Source of the DNA: Chinchilla lanigera
Taxonomy: Eukaryota > Chordata > Mammalia > Rodentia > Chinchillidae
NCBI RefSeq assembly: GCF_000276665.1
Contig: NW_004955477.1
Coordinates: 3,965,893-4,029,892, forward strand
DNA: 64,000 nt
Direction: 5' to 3'
Shown: in pieces, positions 36,300 through 49,659 of the stretch
Layout: every line of letters begins with the position of its first letter
How positions within the stretch are numbered: position 1 is the stretch's first letter
The notes under the pieces: generated by a model
What the model was told of the DNA's origin: nothing
Databases searched by the model: none
The model's input: the letters and a program-made list of their open reading frames with translations, nothing else
Made by a program: the position numbers and the translations under genes

Positions 36300-37367
36300 C
36301 TTAACAATTTTAAGTGTCAGCATTAATAACAGCAAGAATATCAATCAAATTTCATCCTCCCAGCTCCTGGAAATGTGAAGTCTTGGGCTTTTTACAAACC
36401 ACCCGGGGCCTTCCGTGTTTTACGGCGAAGGACGCTCACATCCAGAGTCATTTCCCCAGTTGGGGACTCCCTGAAACTCCCTGAAATTCACCACGCCAAG
36501 TGCTTTAAGACAATAACTTCTGCAATATTTCCAGCGTCATAAATAACAGAACCAATGACACATCTTGGCAAAGAGAAAACAGACAATGAGAAGGCAATCC
36601 AAAGCCATTTTTCATATCATCAACTTGATTTTAACTTCCTGAGAAACTTTCTTTGTATTTGTTTTAAAAAATTAAATAGTAAAAACAATAGGAGCTCGTG
36701 GCAATGTGTCAAACAGTACATAGGAGAATGGATAAAAAGTTAATAAATTCCCTATTCTCTTCTCTAATCTGACCTTCCAGAAGAGGAACGTTTTTCTGAG
36801 AAATTGTCACTCTTTTTTCCATTCATGTGTCTTGAATGAGTCTATGAGAAAGTATTACCTGATTCACGCTATGTTAGGAGACCATACATAAATGCAGAGA
36901 AGATAATTTAAGAGAGAACAAATTCAAAATTAATTAAAAGGAAAAACTGATATAGTACTAAACCATACCTTAAGAGGGTAGGATTTTTCTGCCCTGTTCT
37001 CTATAGCCTTCCTTTATTTACTCATCCTGGTTTAGGACATAACTGACACTTCAAAAACTTAACTTCCAAAAAAAAATGTTTCAAAATACAATGCAAAGCC
37101 ATCCATCATTTCCCTCAAATCATTTTCCTTGTTTGGAGAGCTTAGCTAAAGAAAAACTCTGTTCTTTTTCTGCAGGCTTTGCTTTTTATTTTATAACATC
37201 AGATATATTTTTAATATTGTATGCTTTATAAAACCAGAAAACCACTTTTCAATGAGTTTTCAATACATTCAAGAATGTATACAGAATAAAGTTAAAGAAA
37301 GTAATAACTTACTAAACACTTCCTTTTATTTGGCAAACTGTACTGAGAAATTTTTTAAAGTTCTTAC
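36300..37367. other. ADAM12 intron ~7 (1.07 kb)
   Basis: Shortest intron in the window. It is AT-rich and I see no repeat or gene in it. Confidence 0.8.
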
Positions 37368-37433
37368 CTCTCGGTTATCTGCTACAATAACCAGCTCTAC
37401 ATACTTGGTCATCTTGAGGGTCTCTCTTTTATG
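37368..37433 (-). CDS. ADAM12: ADAM12 exon ~7 (furin site and start of metalloprotease domain)
   Basis: This 66-bp phase-0 exon encodes exactly 22 residues, HKRETLKMTKYV through VADNRE. HKR completes the proprotein-convertase site RRHKR before ET, after which the mature enzyme begins. YVELVIVADN is the first beta strand of the reprolysin catalytic domain, nearly invariant in ADAMs. The acceptor is TTACTTTTGGCAG and the donor is CGAGAG followed by GTAAGAA. Both ends are phase 0. The furin motif is therefore split between this exon and the previous one, separated by a 6,952-bp intron. Confidence 0.94.
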
Positions 37434-37773
37434 CTGCCAAAAGTAAAAGTAAATTTAATTTCCCTTAACGTAAGTCTAGGGACTCCAGAACACTGTCAAT
37501 ATCTCTTCACCCCAACCACTGGAAGGTGAGATCTATCCCCACCAGGCTCATTTACCCAATGCCATCTAGAAGTTGACCCCCAGTCCCAACCATCTTTTGT
37601 AAAATCTTTTCAGCATGAGTGATTAGTTTTCATTTCCACTTGAGAAATCATAAAAAGGAGTTTAACCTTCCTGCTGAATCACTGATTGTAGATCAGTAAA
37701 TGTCAAGATCACTATTGAATACAATGAGCACATTAACAAACAAAAGCCAGTCTCTCTTTAGAAGGGGAGCCGG

Positions 37774-37992
37774 TCAATGGCGCCTCCCTTCAGACCACAG
37801 GTAGCACATGCGATGGTCACTAAACACAGGGAATTCAGTGTCGTGGGTGTTCTCATCACCTCTACGATCCAAATGTACCTGCTTTGGAATTTGAGAAAAG
37901 TGGCGAAAAATATATTTTTGGACAGAAATTGCATAATCCTGAGGGAACCCTGAGAAGTCCATTCCAGGGAGTTTATACTTGTGGTTGATCAT
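37774..37992 (-). other. unrecognised ORF on the ADAM12 strand
   Basis: A 72-codon ORF within intron ~6 with a non-repetitive composition (contains FRHFSQIPKQVHLD). No family recognised. Splice signals around it are not convincing. Probably chance or an old pseudogene piece. Confidence 0.15.
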
Positions 37993-39879
37993 TTAAAAAC
38001 CTAGCTAGAAGTGATGGAAGACTGGCCTGGTCTGGAGAAAAGGGAACAGCCAGGCTGATGCCCAGAAAAGCCAGAAAGAAGTACTATGAGAAAAACATAA
38101 AGGAATAAAGAGAAAGAGAAAATAAGAAATAAGACAGGAATACGCTGCTGCAGAGTAGGGATTTGCCAAGAGTAGAGCAGTTGAGAAGAGTACGGAAACT
38201 ATGTATGAAGGCTGAGGGACGGGGAAGATTCCGGCAGCAGAAATATGGATCCCAAATAAAGCGGCCCCAGAAATGGGTTATGTTTTAATCAAGCCTCCTC
38301 TAAAAGCATTCACACTCTTCCGTGAATTACTGGGGGAATCCCAAAGGCATTTTGAGGAGAAATGAAGCAATTCATAGAGGGTGGTCTCAAAAAGCAAACA
38401 GTAAAAACAAAACCCAAAACCTTCTGTTTCTGCAATAACATGTGGTTGGAAGAAGTGGGGGTCGGGCTGGTCTCTGGTCCCCCTGACTGAGATGGCCAGT
38501 TTATGAGTTAAGTACATACTGTGCGTAAGTGGAGCACTTGCATGTTTTAATCACTCTTTCAGACAAAAGCAAAAAGGAGGAAAGCATGCTTTGAATCAGA
38601 CTTCCAGTCACATAATCCTGAGGGAAACATCTTTTATAAAACAAATCCCCATCAGTCCAGGATCTTCCAAACAGATTTTTACAAGAAAAATGTTTGTATT
38701 ATAGCGGTGTTCCTGCTTGCCGCCCAGCTGTGCTGATTCATGAATTTAGGTGTCCCCAAAGAAATCTGGAAACCTCGTGGAGGAAGGGAAAATAAAACAC
38801 CATGAAAAGTATAATTTCTCATATTTTTACAATGTTGCAAGGAAAAAAGTGTCAGGCTTTGTAGTTGTATGGATAGCAAGTTTTATGGTGATAACTATGT
38901 ATGTATAAAGGAAAACAACTTAAGCCCCCGTGGTGTCTAAGCACGCAAACAAAATGAGACACTTTTTGGAAGTGTCTTGCCTCTTTTCCTTACCGAAGGG
39001 TCAAAGAAACAGACATCTCTCTTACTGCTGTTCCCTGATTAATCAGGAACAGAACAAATCAGCAGATTAGGCAGAAGACAATATAGCTCAGAAAATGAAA
39101 AAAGAAATTAATCTTGCATCAAGAAAAATACTATTGAAAGGGCTTCAGTTGTTTAGACATTTATGCTTTTCAGACAGCGGAGGGTGAAATCAACGACCAG
39201 AGGATATTTCCAACTGGCCTCAGATCATCATTTAGAAAATACACAATTCCAGATAATGAAAACAAACACATGAACACAATTTTCCTGTCTCTGCACTTTT
39301 CAGAGAAGTCCACATTTTCTCATGAATTCAGAGAAATGCAAGCTCAGAGAGAAGCTTAACCACATCATAATAAAAAGCCACGGGGGAGTGGCCGGCTCTG
39401 CGCCATGAAGGTTTGCTCTCACTTACAGAGGCTTAAATTACCTCCACATGACTTCCACCTATCTAGCCTGTCCAGTTGAAAACACAAAAAGGAATCAGAC
39501 TGTAAATTTGTGATATGGCGAACGGTACTTAAAACCAGTCGCTTGGCTGAATTTTCATTTTGGAAGTTACAAACAGGAACCTGAGTTCTGGGAATGCCCC
39601 AACAATCCCCACTCCAAGGTGAGGAAAGAAGCAATCCTGAGTCTTGCTTAAAAGAGAAGCAGTTCTCAAAGTCATTGGAGCCAAGTTCCCAGGGACAGAC
39701 CATCCCCCAAACATCCTGTAATGAGCTCTGGCCCTGAGAACTTAACCCAGTTCCATTAGAAAAGCAAGCTTGGGTGAGGGTTACAGTGAGTTCCTACAGC
39801 AATCCCTTCTCCATACATACTATGTGCAGAGCATTCCTTCATCTCTCAGGTCTACATACAAGGAGCTTGCTGTGCACCA

Positions 39880-40440
39880 GCTGTTGTGTTGGGTGCTGGG
39901 GACAAGCGGATGCACAAGACCAAGGTTCCTGCCCACATGAAGCTCACATTTTAGTGTGGGACTGGGAGAAGGATTCACAAGGATAAAAGTCTGTGAAACA
40001 AAGGAAATAAACAGGGCTTTTCAGTAAGGATAAATATAGGGCCAATGCTAAGTTAGCTGAGCTCTGGAAGGTGAGAAGTATGTGTGGAAAGGGTTCTGGG
40101 AACAGTATTTCAGCTGGGTAGAATAGCATCAGCAGAAGTCCTGAGGTGGAGGAGAGGAGAGTGGGCAGTGCTGTAGCCCTAGGCAGCATGGCTGGCATCT
40201 TGGGAGGGAGTGAAGTGGGGATAGAGGCCAGGACAAGGAGGTAATCTAATAATTGAAAAGCAGTGGGAGCCCCAGAATGTGAGACTTAAAAAACATCACT
40301 CTGGCAGCTGGGAGGAGCTTGTGAGGGCAGTGAGGGCAGGCAGGAAGCTGTGCTGCAGCATGGGGAGAAGGGAGGGTGCTGACGATGGTTTGTAGCATCA
40401 GGGACAGTCTCCAGATTGTGCGGATGTGCAAGTACATTCA
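39880..40440 (+). repeat. ancient dispersed mammalian repeat, family not assigned
   Basis: TGGGTGCTGGGGACAAGCGG, CACATGAAGCTCACATTTTA, GAAGTCCTGAGGTGG and ATCACTCTGGCAGCTGGGAG occur in an order I know from many mammalian introns. Related fragments seem present near 14875, 51430-51640 and 52840-53120. It is non-coding and needs a repeat library for a name. Confidence 0.55.
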
Positions 40441-43400
40441 AGATGGGTGTGATATCACCAGACAAGATAACTGTAATAATGACCCAGGCCACTCTTTCTA
40501 TTGCTGGTAAGATCAGCAAATGAGATGAACCAAAAGTTTGGTTTCTCTTCCTGAGCAAGGAAACATCACTACTAGCTCATCTCCATGCCCCACTGCAAGA
40601 TCACTTCATGCATATGGACAAGTGGAGCCCTGCGCTCTTATCAGAGGGCATCACCACCACGTGCCAGTGATTGGCATGGGGATGATCCACACTGACCATA
40701 GCCTTGTGGGACACAGCCTCGGAGGCCTGGCTAATGCATGGGCTGGCAGAACCAGCAAGTGAATGAGACCACAAGCCAGGAGAGTGGGCTGAATCTGATA
40801 GGCAAATATCAATAGGGAAAAACGGGAAGTAGTGAAATTAGGTCCAAAAGAGCAATGGCAAGAATGCAATCTGTTATTTATTTATCCACAGTTGTAGTGG
40901 ATTTGAGACTCCATGGGAACCCAGTCCTGGAAATGTGGAGCCACAACTCACACGGACAGATATTCAGAGCCCAGGAAGTGGTGCTTCCTCCCTCCCTCCC
41001 TCCCTACACTTTAAGAATAGCCAGGGCAGAAAGAGAACTTGATACAGTCTTAGGGGAGGTATGGAGGTGAGGATGTTGTGTTATGTTAGAGAGGAATTAA
41101 ACATTCCTGATATAATTAATGAGCTTTCTAGTGATTCTGGTAAGTCCCTGACACTCAGCTACTTACTATGCAATGCTACCTGTGCTAGATATTACCATTA
41201 TAAAGCTGCTACCATATTGCGGCTCCTACTAACCAGATGCAATACTGTCTGGAGACACAAAAGCAGTGGAAGACACTACTTCCCATTTTTCCCTATCATG
41301 GCACCAATCATCTCAGCACTGCTGTGTCTGAGGATGCACAGCAGCATCTCCCTACCTCACTGGCCTGAATGTATCCAGTAGCCCAAGCAAACCTCTCTTT
41401 GCAGAGCAGGCAGCAGTTTTTATATTTGACTCATAATTATCCATACTAATGGAGGGGAACAATGGTAGAGATAATCCCTAAAGAAAGGATAATTCAACAG
41501 TAATTTCCATTTGCCTTTGGGATGTATTATGTGATTTTCTCCAGTAGCAGATTTAGCCTCTGCCTCCCTTATAGCTTGCCAAAGTGGATGTTGAAATTAG
41601 TTTTTATTCTTGAATGCAGAGCCAATGGAGAGAGAAGGAGTCCATGCAGGTGAGCTGAGCAGTGAGAACGCTTCAGATCGGACTTAAAAAACCTGCAGAG
41701 GGGGAGAGGAGGCTATGATGCTCCTGTCTCTCTGTACCCTTCCAGAAGCAATGAGGGTGCTAACATCTAATGTACAGCCTTGTAAAAATGACAAACAATA
41801 GCCTAGGATTATAGTATAGCTGGTGTATCCTCTGAGTACTGATTGATTCCTCATGCTCTATAAAGAAAAGAGCAAACTTCTGCAAAAAAACCAGAGTCTG
41901 CAATCCAATCTTTTGCAATAGTTAACATTTAGTGGGGGCAGGGAAATGCTAGAAAAAGGCAAGCACAGTTGTTGTGCTGCATAAACAAGATTAATTAGCT
42001 GCAGTTACATTGATTTTTTTTTAGCATAAAATAAAAGCAGCACAAGTAAGACAGGTAGGTGGCATATAACTTGAATACATACTTTCATATTTATCATAGG
42101 TGTTATCTGAAATAATCTAGGTAATTTCTATTCCCAAATATTCCATTCGTTTGAAAATTATTTTTGTACCATTTTCATTATATACAAGGAGTTTAGGTCA
42201 AGGACATTTTCTCTTGCATGAAAACAACTATTTCTATAGCAAAAGAACTGAGGTGAACAGCATGGATGCCTTTGCTGCCTTTTCAATTTAAAGGTTCATT
42301 TACACTTCAGTATGCATTATTAATAAAACAGCATCATTATTCAGGTTCTCCCTGTCTCTCTGCAAGTCAAAATGATGGGAAATTATGGTGCCAATCATAG
42401 TTCTAGAGAGCTGTATGCTTAAAGAATTAAAATATGGTAGGCAAGTACAGATCAAGTTTGTACTTCTCAATGAAATGGCAAACATATCTGAGTGTCATTT
42501 AAGCTGTCAGGTTATAAATCACATAACATCAATAACAGGCATTCAACAAGGTACTTAAAGCAAAGGGCCTGAAAACAAAATGCAAATGTTCTGCTTGTTC
42601 ATGACTAGTAAAGCTACAGCTTAATCCCATCTTGTCCAAGGTCTGGAGTCAAAGACACACGTATTTGAAGAGTGAAATAAGCATGCATGGAACCTCAGAG
42701 ATGATTCCAGCTCTTAAATCTGTCACTCAAGAGGGAGACGGGGAGACATGCAGAGGGGAAGTGCTGAGCTGCTGCTGTTAAGTATTTTCAAATTCTGGTC
42801 TCTGGGATTCAGATCAGCCCCGCGCCCCGCCCATCACATCAATGTGAAAGTGAGCCACAGCAGCTGATAGGGGAGCTCTTTTGTCCTGCAATGGGGTAGA
42901 AAAAAAATGAAAGAAAAAGAAAAAGAGGTTTCAGGTACCTGCCATAGAAAACCTTGGAAGCCAGTAACAAAGGTTAGGGCCACACAGACAGAAACCTGTT
43001 CAGAAAGAATGCATGGAAAATTAAACTCAAGCGTCCTGAACTTTTTCAGTTGAGAGCAGTTTAGGGGAACAGACACTTATCCATAGGTATGAAGAGAATT
43101 TTAGGAATGAAAAGAAATCATGTAGGATAAGCCTAACTGTTTGAATTTATGAAAAGGATTTAGAATGAACCAAGAATAATATTCATGAAATGTTGAATGT
43201 TAAGCAATGGTCTATTCAAAGCAGTTAAGAGAGACAAAAGTAATGAGAAACATGAAGATCATGTCCCCTGATGGTCAAATGTTAGCATGAATGACATCAG
43301 ATCTTTGATTTTTAAAAATTTCTGGTCAGTTGAGGAACAGGAAATGCAGACATAAAAATATCAGGCAATTGATGATAATTTCCTATCCGGTCACACATTT

Positions 43401-43891
43401 AAATTTATGGCCTCCAATCTAATGGGAGGGGGGATACTTTTTCTCCTTGCTAATGGAGCGCCACTGTGGCCTGTACAGCCCACATTATGCAAATGTCAAA
43501 GGACAGGCAGTCATTGGGGCAATGGATCCATGCTGGTCCACAGAAAGCATCAGGGAGGGGAGTCTGTCTGCAGCAAGGTCTGCATTGATAACCACTCTTT
43601 CCAGTGCTGCAGCAGAGGAGACATCCTGTGAGCAGAGCCAGGGCAGGTGGCCAGAAAGCACAGACTGCTGCAGTCCCAAGAGCAGCAAGGATAGGCATTT
43701 CAGTGTGGCCTGCAGGTAAGCAACGTTCCTTAGCAAAACCACACAGACAAGGACTCGTGTGTCTATGTACAGGCAGGTGGGCAAAGATGGAGCCTTTCCT
43801 GTAACCTATTATGAGAACCTAATGGTAAAGCAGACTGCAAATGAAGAAATCTCCACCTGACCTTTCTCTTCTACTAGAAGAGCAGCCAGAG

Positions 43892-44012
43892 GGGCTGGGG
43901 ATTTAGCTCAGTGGCAAAAGTGCCTGCCTGGTAAGTGCAAGGTCATGAGTTCGATTCCTGGTACCAGAAGAAAAACAAAAACAAACAAACAAACAGAAAA
44001 AACAAAAAAAAA
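43892..44012 (+). mobile_element. ID SINE with perfect 17-bp target-site duplication
   Basis: GGGCTGGGGATTTAGCTCAG head and an A/C-rich tail. TAGAAGAGCAGCCAGAG occurs exactly at 43875-43891 and 44013-44029. Confidence 0.96.
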
Positions 44013-44385
44013 TAGAAGAGCAGCCAGAGAGTGGGCCACAGCCCATGTTTGTCATTTGCCATGGTGGAGCTCAATGCTGGGTCTACACCCATCACATGCA
44101 CCATCACAAAATGCGATGAATGGTGACTTTGTCATCCCCCGACCCTGATGATGTGAATTTATCAGAATGTTTTAATGAGTATGAGACTGACATTTGTAAT
44201 AGGGATGCAGATTTCAGTCTATGATTATGGTCTGGCCCATGGTGTTCACCACCTTCTGACAAATGAGTGTTTGCAGGTCCTTGACAGAATATCCAGGGGC
44301 AAAATTTCTCAAGATCTCCTAGCACTGGTGCCCGTAGTTTAAGCCCCCAACTCCCCCAAAATGTGAATTTGGGCTTCCCTCTTAC

Positions 44386-44572
44386 CCTTCTTGCTCTTGT
44401 CTGAGAGAATGCTGGGAAGGAGTCATACGCAGCCTGGCCTGATGTATTATGATGTGACCCACAGGACCCCCAGATACTTGTCAGGTTCTTCGCTGGGAAG
44501 AGTTTGTATCTGTCGGTGGCATTCTTCATTGGTTCTAAGATATAGGTTTGATCTTCAAACATAATAAGTCCC
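44386..44572 (-). CDS. ADAM12: ADAM12 exon ~6 (prodomain with cysteine switch)
   Basis: This 187-bp exon supplies one base to the preceding Arg codon and then 62 codons, starting GLIMFEDQTYILEP and ending SQTRARR. It contains the cysteine-switch region (IWGSCGSHHN), whose Cys binds the catalytic zinc and keeps the zymogen latent. The last residues lead into the furin cleavage region completed by the next exon. The acceptor is TTCTTCAACAG and the donor is AGAAGG followed by GTAAGAG. The sequence holds NAT, NLT and NTS sequons, potential N-glycosylation sites. From memory the human protein lacks some of these and has one nearby that is missing here. Intact and in frame. Confidence 0.95.
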
Positions 44573-45235
44573 CTGTTGAAGAAGAAATAAGAAAAAACAT
44601 TATGTTTTAAGAATTAATTTTTAAGTTTAAGATATCATTCTTAATGTGGGAGGGAAAAAGGAAATTAATAGTTTATATTCTCAGGTTTTAAACAGAAAGG
44701 ACATTTCTGTACCATGTGTTCCTGCCAACTTCATTTTGCAAATGTTTTAAAAAACAAGTCTGAAGAATTTTTCCTTTGAAATACTTTATGGTAAAGAATA
44801 GGTTGCATTTTGCCTTTATGTCCTTTTTTTAATGCCCCCAAAACGTTGCCAGGATGAAGAGTCGGAGAAATGATGTTTCATCTGCCAACAACTATATTTG
44901 AATTAGCAGACATGATTCAGACATCTGTAGTTTTCTCTTTCTTAAGGACAATCCTACATCTAAATCATTATCTTGATCAGACATATTTCCTGAATATTTG
45001 AAGAGACTCAGATATAAGAATGAATGCAAACTTATGTATATACGTATAAAATCGTATTTCATTTGTAAGAGGTAAGCAAATAAAGAACCAGTATAAGTAC
45101 CCAAAGCATTCAAATTGTTCACTGGAGGCTAAGGTCAGGCCTCTGGACTCAGTGGACAGCTCTTCACAGAATCAAGGAACACCGAGAGGAGATGCCTCAG
45201 CCGTGGGTGAGAAGGCAGCTTCTGGAGTCTGCAAG

Positions 45236-45400
45236 CTTCAAATGTGAATTCCAGCTCTACTACTTGCTATTTGTGTTTGCTTGACTAGCCCCTTAATCTC
45301 ACTCAACTCTGATAGCTTCATCTGTAAAATGGAGATAAGAGTAGCTATTTCTCAGGGTTGCTATGCCATCTGGGAAGAACTTTTAGCCAGTAGAGGGCCC
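45236..45400 (+). mobile_element. MIR SINE fragment
   Basis: ATTCCAGCTCTACTACTTGC, CTTCATCTGTAAAATGGAGA and TTCTCAGGGTTGCTATG match MIR in sense order. Confidence 0.75.
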
Positions 45401-45965
45401 ACTTAGTGGTTGAACAGTGGCATTTCTTATGATCAATAAGGGCAGAGCCATGGCTCAGGCTGCAGATCATGTGTTATTCCAAAGACTAAAAACCTTAGGG
45501 AAGTCCTACACGAAGATAAATATACTTTTTTCTGGGAATGACAATAACTAAGAAAAAATCCTTTGAACCAAAATTTAGAAATAAAAGTATGAAGTCTTTT
45601 TAAACATGTACAGACTAACTAAGCATTCTAAGTGGCAGAAGTGAGATAGCATTGCACCATGGACCAGGGCACCTGACTGACCTTGTGGGGCTCCAAATTG
45701 AGACCATGCCCTTAGATGTTAGCCTAAGGGTGTCAGCATCTTTCAAGTGATAGGGAACTTTGGTTGGAATTTAGTTTTTATTTCTTTCTTTTCTAACATG
45801 GGACAGCAGAGGGCTTTAACTTAAAAGGTACCTCTAGATGCTGAAAGAAAGGTTTTCTTGAGAGAAATGAAAGTCTGAGTGATAGTCTGTAGCAGCTCTA
45901 CGAATTCCATATATCTAGCACCTGTTAGGTGACCACAATCTCTGCACTTTAGAGACACACAATAT

Positions 45966-46054
45966 ATATATTTTTTTCCAGTACCGGGAATTGAACTCAT
46001 GACCTTGCACTTGCCAGGCAGGTGCTGCGCCACTGAGCTAAATCCCCAGCCCCT
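45966..46054 (-). mobile_element. ID SINE, inverted, 12-bp duplication
   Basis: T-rich tail then CCAGTACCGGGAATTGAACT to AGCTAAATCCCCAGCCCC (inverse ID). GACACACAATAT flanks at 45954-45965 and 46055-46066. Confidence 0.95.
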
Positions 46055-47079
46055 GACACACAATATTTTCATACAAAATCATCTGACTATATATGGACAT
46101 TCCTAACACAGTGATTCAACTGTTTTTTGACACATGAGCCCATAGACTCCAGGTTGAGGCCATTAGTTCTAACACAAAATTTATATTGTGTCAACCTAAG
46201 AGTTTGAGGACAGCTCTGTCTTTAAGAAACACCTGTCAACGATACACCTTCCACTGGCTTCCCTCAGTCAATCTAAGCTTGTTTCCTGGGTCTTTTATTA
46301 TTGCTCATCTGTTTTGTTCAGTCATTCACTCACCCTTGCTTATTGATGGCTCATTGGTAGGTGACTATATAACCACTTTTAAGTTTTAATAAATGGCGGC
46401 ACTATTTCCACACTCAAACAGTATGGAAGGAAGAGGTTTAACCTGGTCAGTTATTTTGAGCAGGGCTGGTGAACAAACACACACTAATTAATGCATTACT
46501 ATTCAACAGGTCCATCCATTAGTCCTGGCCTGGGAGATGTCACAGGCAGTGGGAGAAACAGAAAGATCATGTCTGGGATGCTCTTACCCTGAGTAAGAGG
46601 ACAGCACCAAGACAGGAACTGCCAGAAATCCCTGGAGAGTGAAGTTGTGCTGTATGAAGAAGCAGAACTCTTAACCATTTAGAGCTGGCAAGTGTAAAGT
46701 AGTTTGGAGTAACCGAAGAATTTTTGGTTATTTTCAAATCCTACAGTTTACCTAAAAGTCATTGTGTGTAGCTGTTCTATCCCCACCCCCACCACAAACT
46801 AGCATCTGTGATCATCACCAAGTTGATCATTCAGGTACGACTCTGGTTATCAACTCTGTGGGGTGGCATGAGTCTCTCTCTGAAATAAAATGGACACTTC
46901 TAAGCATAGAATGGGTAACAAGGAACTTTATTTATTAATGTCTAAGAAATCTAAATTAAGAAGAAAACCTTAAAAAATAGTCAAAGGGAAAATGGGAATG
47001 AACACAAATGAAGGGGAAATATAGATGCACTAGAAAACAGGCTTTTCTATCCTTGAAAGAAGTTTGCACTGTTATGGCT

Positions 47080-47478
47080 TGTGTCTAGCCATAACACAGA
47101 ACACTGTTGTGGCTCCCCTCAAAGTCATAGGTGGGGCTTTTTCAGAGGTGGCTGAATCTAGAGTATATGCAGTGCTAGGATTAAGGGTGGGTGATTACTG
47201 AATCAGTACACTGACTGGATTGACACTGCCCTGATCTTGGTAGCCTGGATAAAATATAAAGCACAAAAATAGGCTTCTCTTCTCCCTTGCTTGCTTTGTT
47301 GCCTTCTGCCCACCATGAACTGTCCCTCTGCGATGCTTGTCTGCCATGCCACTCTGCCTTGGAGCCAGCAGAGTATAGGCTGAAACCTCTACAAACTGTG
47401 AGCTAAATAAACCTTTCTTCCTTTAACTTTGGGTATCGGGTATTTTGTCCCAACAGTGAGAAGAGTAACTAAGGCAGG
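47080..47478 (+). mobile_element. MaLR-like solo LTR
   Basis: Ends with GAGCTAAATAAACCTTTCTT (poly-A signal), GGTATTTTGTCCCAACAGTG and AACTAAGGCA, as in rodent MaLR LTRs. The 5' boundary is uncertain. Confidence 0.65.
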
Positions 47479-49344
47479 CACCCACATTTCATTTTGAATT
47501 GTAGCATTTTGTATTTTCCATTTACTTAAAGAAGCTGAAGACGTACAGTGAAATATGTCACCACATTCTAATCATGAGAAGTAAATTATGAAAAAGTTTT
47601 TCTACTTAGTGGAAAATTTCTAGAAATTATAACTTGGTTATAAAAATGTTCTCATGTCTCCTTTTATCTTTTAAGTTATCCAAAGGCCAGATGTTGAGAA
47701 ATAGGGGTGAAGGCCTCTCCTTTGCTCCACAAAATTGGCAACCTTTAATAGAGCATAATTAAATAATTGCCTTGGACTATCTTGGGTATAATTAATCATT
47801 TAGCACAGAAGATTGCTGGAAACAACACTGGCTTCAAAATTCAAGCACTCAAGTTTTCTGAGATGTAAAAATTTGATGTTCTCATAGCCCTCTATGGTCC
47901 CAAATTAGATAAGGGGGATACAATCTGTTTTAAGTTGAATGTCATAGATATTTAGTTGTAAACGTGGATTTGGAAGAGTCTCAAACTATGGGATCTAAAT
48001 CCAGCAGACTCTGAATGAGGAATTTTTTCCCACTTGGTGAAGTAGGGAAAGATCAGAGGAGAGTTTCCAGTGTTTGGGAAAGATGGAGACTGAAGGACAG
48101 TAGAAGGAGGGCCCTTGACCAGCCAATGCACGTGGCTGGAGCAGAAGAAAGGGGGCATTAAGGGTGATAAGGGCCCCCGCTTATTTTGGCTAGATCGCTT
48201 AGGATCTTAGTTCAGCTACGTGCTTGTTAGAACAAATTCTCAGTTGATTCTCACGTAGCTGCTCCCCTGACCTTTATCCCCACTGCCCCAAGTGCCTATA
48301 TGGCCTAAGACAGTGGTGGGGATCAAGTTAGAACCTGTCTAAGCTGGACTTAATCAACCCCATGCTTTCGTGCTTCTCCCAAAACTGTTTGGAAAGGGAA
48401 AACACAGAAGTAGAAAAGACAAGAATTAGAGAAATGAGTGGATGCCATCAAAATTGACAGCCTTCCTTTAAAGTTTGAAGTCCTGTTGTTTTTTTTCCTT
48501 GCATGGAAACGAAGAGGAATCTATTCAGATTTTAAATTGATTTTGTTAGCTTTCATAGCAAAAACTCAGGAGATCTATATTCCCTCAAGATAAGTTTTTG
48601 TCCTTCTGAAAATTCAATTTTTAATCTGCGAAGCAGTGGTGCATTGGGCAATAACACAGCTTAATGTGGTTGTTCTTATGATTTTCTTACTACTCCCAGG
48701 CAAGCAGGATAGTGGCACAAGGAATTTGACTACCTGTTATAAGATAGTGGTTAGAACATACGAATTATCTTGGCTAGTTCAGTGTTCCACTGCTAATTGA
48801 ATTTCCTGGAAAAGGACTTTTGGTCTCAATATCATGCTGTCAATCATAAGTCAGAAAGGTGGTTGGCATGAAATTTAATTTCAGTCCTTTTTTTTTTCAG
48901 AGGAGCTCATGGGTAAAAGTAATATCCCACCTTATATATGTTTGATAAGCAGTGATGGCAGCAACATTGGCAGGCACATGAGCACCATAACACTTATTTT
49001 TAATAAGTAATTTCCATGTGAACTACACACATACAAATGGAACAAATACTCAGGGTCTTCCGCCAGGTGCAAGGCACTGGGCTAGACCCAAAGGCCTGTG
49101 ACCTATGGTTCCCATTTCAAATGCGACTCACAACCAGGGTGCGGACACGTGATGAAAAAGGTAAAAGGTGAAACTCTTATAAAGGATTTTAAGAATAGGT
49201 ATTACGAGTTGAATGTCCTTAATTTTAAAATCCAAAATCTGAAATCTGAAGTATTTCTGCTCCCAGGGATTTCAGATAAGGGATACTCAACTTCCACTGA
49301 TCAATAACAGTAACAACTACTACGATTTGTGGAGAGATCAGCTG

Positions 49345-49545
49345 TGAGATATGCCCCTTTTAAAATAACAATTGTATCAAGAAGTAATTTGCATACCATT
49401 AAGTTTATCCTTTTAAAGTAATTCAATGGCTTAGAATATTTTGCTGTATAATTCAGAACATTGTCATCATCCCCCAAAGAAATGCTGTATCCATTAGCGG
49501 TCACTCCCCACCCTTCCCTTCCCCTATGAGTCAGGCTTCTGAGTG
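49345..49545 (-). mobile_element. old L1 3'-region fragment
   Basis: AGAACATTGTCATCATCCCC, CCATTAGCGGTCACTCCCCA and related strings match the antisense of L1M 3' regions. Confidence 0.6.
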
Positions 49546-49564
49546 TTTTATTTTCTCTGCTTTG

Positions 49565-49645
49565 TACAGCAGTCCTGGGAAGCAGATGACACAAGCCCAC
49601 TTAACTAATGAGGAAACAATGGTAAATAGCCCAAGGTCATGTATT
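49565..49645 (-). mobile_element. possible MIR fragment
   Basis: TAATGAGGAAACAATGGTAA and AGCCCAAGGTCATGTA recall the inverse MIR core. Short. Confidence 0.45.
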
Positions 49646-49659
49646 CCCGCCAAAAGATA

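Larger units (their letters stand above)
37434..44385. other. ADAM12 intron ~6 (7.0 kb)
   Basis: This intron separates the two halves of the furin site. It contains an ancient dispersed repeat near 39880-40440, a short CCCT tract and one young ID SINE at 43892. Most of 37500-39880 and 41000-43860 looks like unique DNA with no recognised element. Confidence 0.75.
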
